Assembly (NCBI RefSeq): GCF_900108505.1
Contig: NZ_FNWU01000003.1
Span: 1-64,000 of the forward strand
DNA length: 64,000 bases
Direction: 5' to 3'
DNA from: Halopenitus malekzadehii
GTDB lineage: Archaea > Halobacteriota > Halobacteria > Halobacteriales > Haloferacaceae
Shown: positions 57,697 to 64,000 of the stretch, one piece after another
Layout of the letters: each line of letters starts with the position of its first letter
Numbering within the stretch: the first letter of the stretch is position 1
Made by a program: the position numbers and the translations under genes
Notes under the pieces: generated by a model
What the model was told of the DNA's origin: nothing
Database searches by the model: none
The model's input: only the letters and a program-made list of their open reading frames with translations

Positions 57697-58014
57697 ATTC
57701 CTCGTTCGAGAGGCCGGCTAAAAGGCCCTTGCGAAGCGGGAGCGACGGAACGGCGGAGCGACGACGGAACGAGACGGCGGAACGGGAACGCCAGGATGGG
57801 GACGGCAGGATGGAGACGACAGGACGGAAACGGTGGAACCGAGATACGGGCGGCTTTCGTCGTGACCGACGTTCCTTTATATATCCCGTGGGATGTAGGC
57901 ACGTTGGGTTCCGGTAACCGGGATACATCACGATCGTGTGACGTCCAATCACATTTTCGTTATCCATACCGCATTCGTTATACTTATGCCCGGCAGGCCC
58001 GAACGTCGGAGTAT
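57697..58014. other. Intergenic region between argS and rbkR
   Basis: 318 nt without a gene. The first 140 nt next to argS is purine-rich with a degenerate GGACGGNAGGA-like repetition. From about 57870 the composition becomes A+T-richer, with a CTTTATATATCC box, an inverted repeat CCGGTAACCGG (57911-57921), a CACGATCGTG palindrome, and the direct repeat and promoter of rbkR. Confidence 0.6.
57956..57981 (+). promoter_or_regulatory. Direct repeat over the rbkR promoter
   Basis: TTCGTTAT at 57956-57963 and again at 57974-57981, 18 bp apart. The second copy overlaps the TATA-like TTATACTTA about 33 nt before the ATG of rbkR. Because RbkR-type proteins bind DNA and often their own promoters, this is a candidate operator. 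Confidence 0.45.
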
Positions 58015-58788
58015 ATGCCAGACGCGGCGGCAGCATCCGAACGGACGGGCCCCGACGAGATCGCGGCGCTCAAAACGATCGCCCTGGCGGGCGGACTCTC
58101 GGAGACGAAAATCTCGTGTGCGGGGCTCGCGGCGGACCTTGACGCGTCGACACAGACCGCCTCCAGGCGGCTCCAGCGGCTGGAGGCGAACGACCTGATC
58201 GAGCGGGACGTGGTCGGCGACGGGCAGTGGGTCCAGGTAACCGATGCCGGCGAGTCGGTCCTCCGCGGCGAATACGCCGATTACCGGCGACTCTTCGAGA
58301 CCGAGACGAAGCTGTCCCTGACCGGCGTCATCACGAGCGGGATGGGCGAGGGGCGCCACTACATCACGCTCGATGGATACATGTCGCAGTTCCGAACGCG
58401 GCTCGGCTACGAACCGTATCCGGGAACGCTCAACGTCGAGCTCGACGAGGCGAGCGTCCGAAAGCGCGGCGAGATGGCCGGCATCGCCGCCGTCGACATC
58501 GACGAGTGGGAGGGCGAAGACCGGACCTACGGCGCCGCGTCGTGTTACGCGGCGACGATCGTCGCCGACGGGACCGATGCCGAGTCCGACGATCGGGAGC
58601 CGCGTGAGTACGCCGGCGCACACGTCATCGTTCCGGATCGCACACACCACGACGAGTCCCAGCTCGAGGTGATCGCGGCCGACAAGCTCCGCGAGGAGCT
58701 CGCGCTTACCGACGGCGAAACGGTGCGGGTCCGGATCGAGCCGGCCGACCGCCCGGACCGCGACGGGGCAACCACGGGGGCACGGTGA
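58015..58788 (+). CDS. rbkR: RbkR: winged-helix regulator fused to CTP-dependent riboflavin kinase
   Basis: 257 residues from the ATG at 58015. Residues 15-90 are a winged helix ([48 protein letters not shown]). The rest is the archaeal RibK domain: [35 protein letters not shown], then [23 protein letters not shown]. The combination is known from archaeal RbkR, which makes FMN using CTP and regulates riboflavin genes. Its stop overlaps the ribB start. Confidence 0.93.
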   Translation: MPDAAAASERTGPDEIAALKTIALAGGLSETKISCAGLAADLDASTQTASRRLQRLEANDLIERDVVGDGQWVQVTDAGESVLRGEYADYRRLFETETKLSLTGVITSGMGEGRHYITLDGYMSQFRTRLGYEPYPGTLNVELDEASVRKRGEMAGIAAVDIDEWEGEDRTYGAASCYAATIVADGTDAESDDREPREYAGAHVIVPDRTHHDESQLEVIAADKLREELALTDGETVRVRIEPADRPDRDGATTGAR

Positions 58789-59465
58789 TGCGGGCGGACG
58801 CCGAAGCCGCCCTCGAGGGGGCGCTCGACGCCTTCCGTGCCGGCGGACCGGTCTGCATCCACGACTTCGTGGACCGGGAGGGTGAGACGGATCTCGTGTA
58901 TCCCGCCCGCGCAGTCACCCCGGCGGCCGTCTCGCGGATGCGAAACGATGCCGGTGGCTTGATCTGCGTCGCCGTGAGCCACCGCGTCGCGGAGGCGTTC
59001 GAGTTGCCGTTCCTCGCGGACGCGATCGACCACCCCGCGATCGACGACGACCCGGCCTACGACACCCGGTCCTCCTTCTCGCTCCCGGTGAACCACCGGG
59101 AAACCTTCACCGGGATCACGGACATCGATCGTGCGCGGACGATCACCGAGTTGGGAACGGCGGCAGCGGCGGTCGAACGCGACCCCGAGGCCTACACCGC
59201 CGAAACCTTCGCGTCGGAGTTCCGGTCGCCGGGCCACGTCCACGTGCTCCGCGGAGCCGAAGATCTACTGGCCGATCGAACCGGCCACACCGAACTCGGG
59301 CTCGCGCTCGCGGCCGCTGCCGGGGAGCCGCCGGCCGTCGTCGTCTGCGAGATGATGGACGACGAGACCGGCACGGCCGTCACGCCGGAGGACGCCGCGG
59401 CCTACGCAGATCGACAGGGGATCCCCTACGTCGAGGGAAAAACGCTCGTCGAGGCGCTCGAGTGA
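58788..59465 (+). CDS. ribB: 3,4-dihydroxy-2-butanone-4-phosphate synthase
   Basis: 225 residues from the ATG at 58788, the last base of the rbkR stop. Riboflavin precursor formation from ribulose 5-phosphate. The acidic loop FVDREGETDLVYPA is the family's active-site signature; TPAAVSRMRNDAGGLICVAVS, FTGITDIDRARTI and GHVHVLRGAEDLLADRTGHTELGLAL follow. Translationally coupled to rbkR, so enzyme and regulator are made together. Confidence 0.93.
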   Translation: MRADAEAALEGALDAFRAGGPVCIHDFVDREGETDLVYPARAVTPAAVSRMRNDAGGLICVAVSHRVAEAFELPFLADAIDHPAIDDDPAYDTRSSFSLPVNHRETFTGITDIDRARTITELGTAAAAVERDPEAYTAETFASEFRSPGHVHVLRGAEDLLADRTGHTELGLALAAAAGEPPAVVVCEMMDDETGTAVTPEDAAAYADRQGIPYVEGKTLVEALE

Positions 59466-59585
59466 CGCGTCGGCGTGATCGACGGGGCATCCGAGCCGTC
59501 GAAGAGGCCACCAGCACGGCCGACGAATGCGGTAGCCCGTCGCGTGTTCCGCCTGATTTATGGCGGACGCCGACGAGGAGCGAGT

Positions 59586-60515
59586 ATGAGCTTCGAGGAG
59601 ATGGATGTCGACACGATCTGGAAGAACGGGTCCTTCGTCGACTGGGAGGACGCGACGACCCACGTGCTCACGCACGCGCTCCACTACGGAACCGGCGTCT
59701 TCGAGGGCGCCCGGTGTTACGACACGGAGAACGGGCCGGCGCTGTTCCGCTGGGAGGAACACCTCGATCGCCTGTTCGATTCCGCAAAGATGTACGATCT
59801 CGAGATTGACCACTCCCGTGCGGAGCTCACGAACGCGACCCTCGAGCTGCTCCGCAGGCAGGACCTCGAGAGCGGATACATCCGGCCGATCGCCTATTAC
59901 GGGTACAACTCGCTGGGCGTCTCCCCGAAGGACTGCCCGACCGACGTCGCGATCGCCGCCTGGCCGTGGGGCACCTACCTCGGTGAGGAGGCACTGGAGG
60001 ACGGCGTCGACGTGATGGTCTCCTCCTGGCGGAAACACGCCTCCTCACAGGTCCCCACGAACGTGAAGACGACCGGCCTCTACGTCAACTCGATGCTGGC
60101 GGGCGAGGAGGCCCGCCGGAACGGCTACGTCGAGGCGATCGTCTTGAACAAGGAGGGCAACGTCGCCGAGGGCCCCGGCGAGAACGTCTTCCTCGTCGAC
60201 GACGGCGAGATCTACACCACGGGCCGAGCACAGTCGATCCTCGAGGGGATCACCCGGGACACCGTGATCACGCTGGCCCGCGAGAACGGCTACACCGTCC
60301 ACGACGAGGCGACGCTCTCGCGTGGACAGCTGTACACCGCCGACGAGCTCTTCTTCACCGGCTCCGCGGCAGAGGTGACCCCGATCCGCTCCGTGGACGA
60401 CACGGAGATCGGCCCCGGCACGCGTGGCCCGGTGACCGAGGAGCTACAGGACGCCTTCTTCGAGCTGGTCGAGCGTCGGACCGAGGAACACGACGACTGG
60501 TTCACGTACGTCTAG
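59586..60515 (+). CDS. ilvE: Branched-chain amino acid aminotransferase
   Basis: 309 residues from the ATG at 59586. Class IV PLP aminotransferase: WKNGSFVDWEDATTHVLTHALHYGTGVFEGARCYDTENGPALFRWEEHLDRL, the catalytic lysine in NVKTTGLYVNS, and EAIVLNKEGNVAEGPGENVFLVDDGEIYTT. It catalyses the last step of Val, Leu and Ile synthesis. A GATTTATG box about 28 nt upstream supports the start. Monocistronic. Confidence 0.94.
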   Translation: MSFEEMDVDTIWKNGSFVDWEDATTHVLTHALHYGTGVFEGARCYDTENGPALFRWEEHLDRLFDSAKMYDLEIDHSRAELTNATLELLRRQDLESGYIRPIAYYGYNSLGVSPKDCPTDVAIAAWPWGTYLGEEALEDGVDVMVSSWRKHASSQVPTNVKTTGLYVNSMLAGEEARRNGYVEAIVLNKEGNVAEGPGENVFLVDDGEIYTTGRAQSILEGITRDTVITLARENGYTVHDEATLSRGQLYTADELFFTGSAAEVTPIRSVDDTEIGPGTRGPVTEELQDAFFELVERRTEEHDDWFTYV

Positions 60516-60620
60516 GTCGCGTCCGTCAGTCACGTACGCCCCCGACGATTCCGTTCGCCGCCGGTCCCGATCGCGGACGGAAACGAAGCGGTTTTCGGCC
60601 GGCGAGGCGAATCGAGCGGT

Positions 60621-61034
60621 ATGGACAGTGGCGGATCCAGCGACATGACGCTGGCGTTCGAGTTGGCGGCCCTACAGCGGGTTGCGGACCCAAACGCCGT
60701 GTTCAACAACGCCAGACAGTGGACCGAATACGTCGGCGTCGTCAGCGAGAAGCCGACCTACGTGGTCACGAACTTCACCCGGAAACACCGCGTTCGCCAG
60801 GACTTCTTCTCGGGGCCGCGTGGCGTCGAGGAGAGCCTCGAGAACATCAAGACCCAGTTCGAGACCGACCGACACGTCTTCGTCGGGATCACGGACGAGG
60901 ATGAGGCGGTCGCCGAGGCGGCCGGCTGGGAGTTCCTCCACGTCGAGGACGCGGCGGAAGCCGCCGGCTGGACCCTCGGCGAGGCCGAGGAGACGGCCGA
61001 GACGGACGCCGACGAACGCGACGACTGGCCCTGA
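60621..61034 (+). CDS. Haloarchaeal DUF7124-like protein
   Basis: 137 residues. MTLAFELAALQRVADPNAVFNNARQWTEYVGVVSEKPTYVVTNFTRKHRVRQDFFSGPRGVEESLENIK, then a part that looks like a small alpha/beta domain with an acidic tail. Function unknown. ATG at 60621 or the in-frame ATG at 60648. Its last codons and stop are duplicated just downstream (61036-61063). Confidence 0.75.
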   Translation: MDSGGSSDMTLAFELAALQRVADPNAVFNNARQWTEYVGVVSEKPTYVVTNFTRKHRVRQDFFSGPRGVEESLENIKTQFETDRHVFVGITDEDEAVAEAAGWEFLHVEDAAEAAGWTLGEAEETAETDADERDDWP

Positions 61035-61063
61035 GCGCCGACGAACGCGACGACTGACGCTGA
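61007..61063 (+). repeat. Duplicated 3' terminus of the DUF7124-like gene
   Basis: 61007-61034 and 61036-61063 are 28-nt direct repeats matching at 26 positions (common core CGCCGACGAACGCGACGACT), both ending in TGA. The first includes the gene's stop. The offset is 29 nt, so the second is out of frame. Confidence 0.85.
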
Positions 61064-61136
61064 TTCCGGAGCGATCAGCGGTAGCAACCCACACCTTTCG
61101 AAAGTCCTAATCGGGTCTCGCCCGTTCATACCGGTA

Positions 61137-62096
61137 ATGAGCCACCAGCTCCCCGACGTGCAGGCGTCCACGCCCGACGTCGCCGTCGGCCTCTCACAGG
61201 TGGGCGTCACCGACGTACAGAAGCTCGTGAAACTGTCACGGGGCGGGGACCGGCCGATCGTGTTGATGGCCGAGTTCGAGGTGTTCGTCGATCTGCCAAG
61301 CGGCCGGAAGGGCATCGACATGTCCCGGAACATGGAGGTCATCGACGAGATCCTCGAGGACATCACCCGCGAGGAGGCCTATCGCGTCGAGGACGTCTGC
61401 GGGGACGCGGCCGAACGACTCCTCGAGAAACACGAGTACACCTCCCGGGCGGAGGTGCAGATGACCGCGGACTACATCACGCGCGAACGGACGCCGGCCT
61501 CCGACCGGCCGACCCAGAACACCGCAACGATCATCGCCTCCGCGGAGGCGACCGAGGAGGGAACTCGCGAGGAGATCGGCGCCGAGGTGACCGGCATCAC
61601 GGTCTGTCCGTGTTCACAGGGAATGTCCGAGGCGCGGGCCCGCGAGGAACTGCACGAGCTGGGCGTCGACGAGGAGACGACCGAGGCGTTCCTCGATGCG
61701 GTACCCCAGCCGGGGCACTCACAGCGCGGTCACGCGACGTTGACCGTGACTGCCGACGGCGATCCCGACGTCGACCTTCGGGAGATCATCGACATCGCCA
61801 GGAACTCGATGAGCGCGCGTATCTACAACCTCGCGAAGCGTCCGGACGAGGACCACATGACCTACCACGCCCACGCCAACGCGAAGTTCGTCGAGGACTG
61901 CGTCCGGTCGCTGGCCGATCAGACGGTCTCCGCGTTCGACCATCTCGACGACGACGCCGTGATCCGGATCGCCCAGTCGAACGACGAGTCCATCCACGAG
62001 CACAACGCACACGCCGAACGCGAGGTCACGATCGGACAGCTTCGATCGGAAGTGAACGGCGACGACATTGCCGACGACTCGGCATCGGGATCGTAG
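61137..62096 (+). CDS. mptA: GTP cyclohydrolase MptA (FolE2 family)
   Basis: 319 residues. Converts GTP to 7,8-dihydroneopterin 2',3'-cyclic phosphate, the first archaeal pterin step towards folate- or methanopterin-type carriers. Features: [51 protein letters not shown] and [31 protein letters not shown] (61095-61104), a 10-bp palindrome, lies 33-42 nt before the ATG, where an operator could be. Confidence 0.92.
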   Translation: MSHQLPDVQASTPDVAVGLSQVGVTDVQKLVKLSRGGDRPIVLMAEFEVFVDLPSGRKGIDMSRNMEVIDEILEDITREEAYRVEDVCGDAAERLLEKHEYTSRAEVQMTADYITRERTPASDRPTQNTATIIASAEATEEGTREEIGAEVTGITVCPCSQGMSEARAREELHELGVDEETTEAFLDAVPQPGHSQRGHATLTVTADGDPDVDLREIIDIARNSMSARIYNLAKRPDEDHMTYHAHANAKFVEDCVRSLADQTVSAFDHLDDDAVIRIAQSNDESIHEHNAHAEREVTIGQLRSEVNGDDIADDSASGS

Positions 62097-62960
62097 CTAC
62101 CGGCCGTCGAATTCGTCACGCGATCGGAACCGATCGAGCCGCGTCGCCGCCGCCCACCGCGGTTCGAACCGGTCACGGACCTCGGCCGCGAACGTGGGAT
62201 CGGTCAGATCGATCATCGCGAACGGTTCCCCCGCCGACAGCGGATGGGGGACCTCCAGACACACCTCGGTGTCGTCGAGGAGGGTACACGACCCCTCGAT
62301 GCCCTCGACGGGACGGTCACCGGATCCCTCAACGACACGGGATTCGAACCGTTCGTCGTCGAGTAATCGCTCCAAAGATCGGCTGCCGCTGCCGATCCGG
62401 TCCGGCAGTCGATCGACGAGGGCCGCCGACACGAGGACGCGCGTGTCGACGCCACGGTCGAGCGCATCGGCGATCGCGGCGGTCACGCGATCGCTTACTG
62501 CCGGCAGATCGACGCCGGTCGCCGGCGTCCCGGCAACGATCACGATCCGGTCGTCTGCCGCCGCGAGACGGTCTAACAGGAGGGCAACCGTTTCCTCGTC
62601 GCCGACCGCCGCCGTCCAAAACTCCTCGGCAACGGGGTCGTCCGCCGCAAGCTCCGCAGTAAGGGTGTCGACGACCGACTCATACCGTGTCAGCCGTTCG
62701 TCGAGCTCGCGGCGCTTCTCGGCCAGCAGCCGATCGAGTGCGACGTCCGGTTCGACCGCGACGTACGTTTTCGGCCGGCTTGCGTCCTGACTCCGGACCA
62801 GATCGCGATCCTCGAGTTCGTTGAGAACGTCGTAGATCCGACCCATCGGGACGTCGCTCGCCCGTGACAGATCCTTCGCGATGATCGGACCGGTTCCCAC
62901 CAGCGTGCGGTAGGTCCGTGCCTCGTACTCCGACAGCCCGAGATCGCGAAGGTTCGCCAT
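62097..62960 (-). CDS. TrmB-family transcriptional regulator
   Basis: 287 residues. N-terminal helix-turn-helix LRDLGLSEYEARTYRTLVGTGPIIAKDLSRASDVPMGRIYDVLNELEDRDLV, a coiled-coil linker (RRELDERLTRYESVVDTLTAEL) and a C-terminal sugar-sensing-like domain. TrmB proteins regulate sugar transport or central carbon genes. The ATG at 62960 is set by TATAAAC at about 62984-62990. A 16-bp palindrome lies upstream. The first gene upstream is a DUF255 protein. Confidence 0.86.
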   Translation of the reverse strand: MANLRDLGLSEYEARTYRTLVGTGPIIAKDLSRASDVPMGRIYDVLNELEDRDLVRSQDASRPKTYVAVEPDVALDRLLAEKRRELDERLTRYESVVDTLTAELAADDPVAEEFWTAAVGDEETVALLLDRLAAADDRIVIVAGTPATGVDLPAVSDRVTAAIADALDRGVDTRVLVSAALVDRLPDRIGSGSRSLERLLDDERFESRVVEGSGDRPVEGIEGSCTLLDDTEVCLEVPHPLSAGEPFAMIDLTDPTFAAEVRDRFEPRWAAATRLDRFRSRDEFDGR

Positions 62961-63017
62961 ACAGGAGGTCCACACGCGACCGGTATAAACACATCGCCGG
63001 TTTATCACACCGCGGTC

Positions 63018-63047
63018 CCGGAACCGGTTCCGGCAGTATAACTGCCG
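63018..63047. promoter_or_regulatory. Palindrome plus hairpin upstream of the trmB-type gene
   Basis: CCGGAACCGGTTCCGG (63018-63033) is a perfect 16-bp palindrome. Overlapping it, 63031-63047 has 7-bp arms (CGGCAGT / ACTGCCG) around ATA. They lie between the stop of the DUF255 gene (63066) and the regulator's TATA box, so they could be an operator, a terminator or both. Confidence 0.5.
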
Positions 63048-63065
63048 AAACCGTCGGTTCCGATC

Positions 63066-64000
63066 CTAGCGCATCGCTGAAACCGCGTTCAGCAACTCAT
63101 CAGGAGTTTCCACGGGGTCGGAGTGGTCAGCAGACACCACAACGATCGCGGTTCCTGCGTCGGGCGCGATCGGCGTCGGCACCTCTTCGCGGTGGGCGTT
63201 CACCACGACGACCTTCCCGTGGTCGGCCACGCGCCACGCCGCACGGTGGAGATCGGTTCCCGGTTCGGTGCCGACGAACACCGCCGGCGTCCCGTGACAC
63301 AGCCGCGCAGTGAGGCTTCCGTAACTCGCCAGCTGTACCCCGTATCGATCGGTCGCGCCGGCGAAGGCGGCCGCCGTCTCGTGGGCAACGTCGACGTATC
63401 GGTCGGTCCCGGTCGCGATGCCGAGATCCAAAAGCGCCGTGGCGACCTCGACGTTCGTGTCGAGCGGCCTGAAAGGGTGGTCGAGCAGGCCGGCGCCCTC
63501 TCGCGGGCCGTCGAGGAACGATCCGTCGACGAACAGCGTCTCGATGGCCCGATCGGCGACGGTTTGGGCCACGTCGATCCCCTCACCGAGGACGCCCTGG
63601 GCCCGGGTGAAGACGGCGATAACCCGGGCGAGATCTTCAAGGACGTCCGTCTCGCCGCCCGGCTCCTCGGTGAGGTATCGGGTTACCTCGCCCGTCGAGG
63701 CGTCGACCAGTTCGCGTTCGAGAGTCCCGAGGATCCGCTCGGCGTACTCGCGAGCGTGGTCGTCGTCGGTATACGCCGCGTAGGTCAACAGCGCGTCGGC
63801 AGCGAGGGCGTTTCCGCCCGCAAGCACGGTGTGGTCACGGCGGGGGGCGGTGCGCTCGGCACGACCGTCGGCGTCGCGGGCGTAGTAGGCCCGTCCCTCG
63901 CCCGGACCGATGGATCCGCCGACGCCGATGCCGGTCCACAGATCGTCGGTGAGGAACCCGACCGCCTCGTGAGCGATCTCCTCGTAGGCGGCGTCGCCGG
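63066..64000 (-). CDS. DUF255/thioredoxin-domain protein (YyaL-like), C-terminal part
   Basis: The frame is open to the window edge (more than 310 codons). The visible part is the alpha/alpha-barrel-like C-terminal region of the family: GFLTDDLWTGIGVGGSIGPGEGRAYYARD, HTVLAGGNALAADALLTYAAYTDDDHAREYA, LLDHPFRPLDTNVEVATALLDLG, RYVDVAHETAAAFAG, HRAAWRVADHGKVVVVNAH. The N-terminal thioredoxin-like part lies outside the window. Annotated roles are uncertain. It ends 106 nt before the TrmB-type gene on the same strand. Confidence 0.85.
   Translation of the reverse strand, partial: GDAAYEEIAHEAVGFLTDDLWTGIGVGGSIGPGEGRAYYARDADGRAERTAPRRDHTVLAGGNALAADALLTYAAYTDDDHAREYAERILGTLERELVDASTGEVTRYLTEEPGGETDVLEDLARVIAVFTRAQGVLGEGIDVAQTVADRAIETLFVDGSFLDGPREGAGLLDHPFRPLDTNVEVATALLDLGIATGTDRYVDVAHETAAAFAGATDRYGVQLASYGSLTARLCHGTPAVFVGTEPGTDLHRAAWRVADHGKVVVVNAHREEVPTPIAPDAGTAIVVVSADHSDPVETPDELLNAVSAMR

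Noticed and set aside
56050-58014. Upstream extension of rbkR to a 912-codon frame
   Set aside because: The extension is antisense to argS and crosses a promoter region; the ATG at 58015 gives the known RbkR length.

Overview
The window is a G+C-rich chromosomal stretch of a haloarchaeon (class Halobacteria). Most proteins are strongly acidic. Many genes have a TATA-like box about 25-30 nt before the start codon, which implies leaderless mRNAs. The information-processing genes are archaeal (TFS, NMD3, aIF1, RPA with its partner, a Hel308/Ski2-type helicase, the EndA tRNA-splicing endonuclease, and an intron-containing tRNA-Met). The gene mix suggests a Halorubrum-like genus, but that is only an impression. 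There is no rRNA, CRISPR array or prophage. Apart from one transposon, one toxin-antitoxin remnant and one frameshifted surface-protein gene, this is core chromosome.

Layout. 1-2000: an IS200/IS605 (IS1341-like) element with a long tnpB and a decayed tnpA, peppered with short perfect hairpins. 2100-7400: TFS, a pair of unknown zinc-site genes, an XPD-like helicase and a 27-residue membrane microprotein. 7600-12700: NMD3, metY, mdh and a DUF433 antitoxin with a nonsense-mutated toxin. 12800-20300: FAD oxidoreductase, Ski2-type helicase, a NucS-N-like zinc-ribbon protein, then endA-trpS. 20300-28900: small haloarchaeal families, carB, an alpha/beta hydrolase and a VTT membrane protein. 29168: tRNA-Met. 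29400-39500: cupin-rhodanese pair, a broken PGF-CTERM gene, a PhoU/TrkA-C protein, mch, a second hydrolase, YqeC, HAD and thioredoxin-like proteins. 39491: a solo IS-end hairpin. 39600-45100: a DUF106 insertase, adk, DUF63, an aldehyde ferredoxin oxidoreductase-family protein divergent from mobA. 45100-54000: PHP hydrolase, carA divergent from an Lrp-type regulator, a Nudix idi, gpmI, rpa3-rpap3, aIF1 and pyrC. 54500-64000: flavoprotein, argS, rbkR-ribB, ilvE, mptA, a TrmB regulator and the C-terminal part of a DUF255 protein.

How genes work together. carA, carB and pyrC supply early pyrimidine steps. A near-palindrome (TTNCGAAWTTCGNAA) lies between carA and the Lrp gene and recurs upstream of the distant carB, which suggests a small regulon. 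endA and trpS overlap by ATGA, and EndA is the enzyme expected to splice the tRNA-Met intron found here. rbkR and ribB form a riboflavin operon, and rpa3-rpap3 a DNA-binding pair. mobA, the AOR-family gene and yqeC form a loose molybdenum/tungsten-cofactor neighbourhood.

The most unusual structures are: the C-(GRA)-G triloop hairpins, mostly in pairs and in frame, inside the transposon genes; a recurring pattern of short direct duplications at gene 3' ends; the carA/carB operator; and several enzyme-family members lacking expected active-site residues (AOR-family, Nudix IDI, alpha/beta hydrolase).
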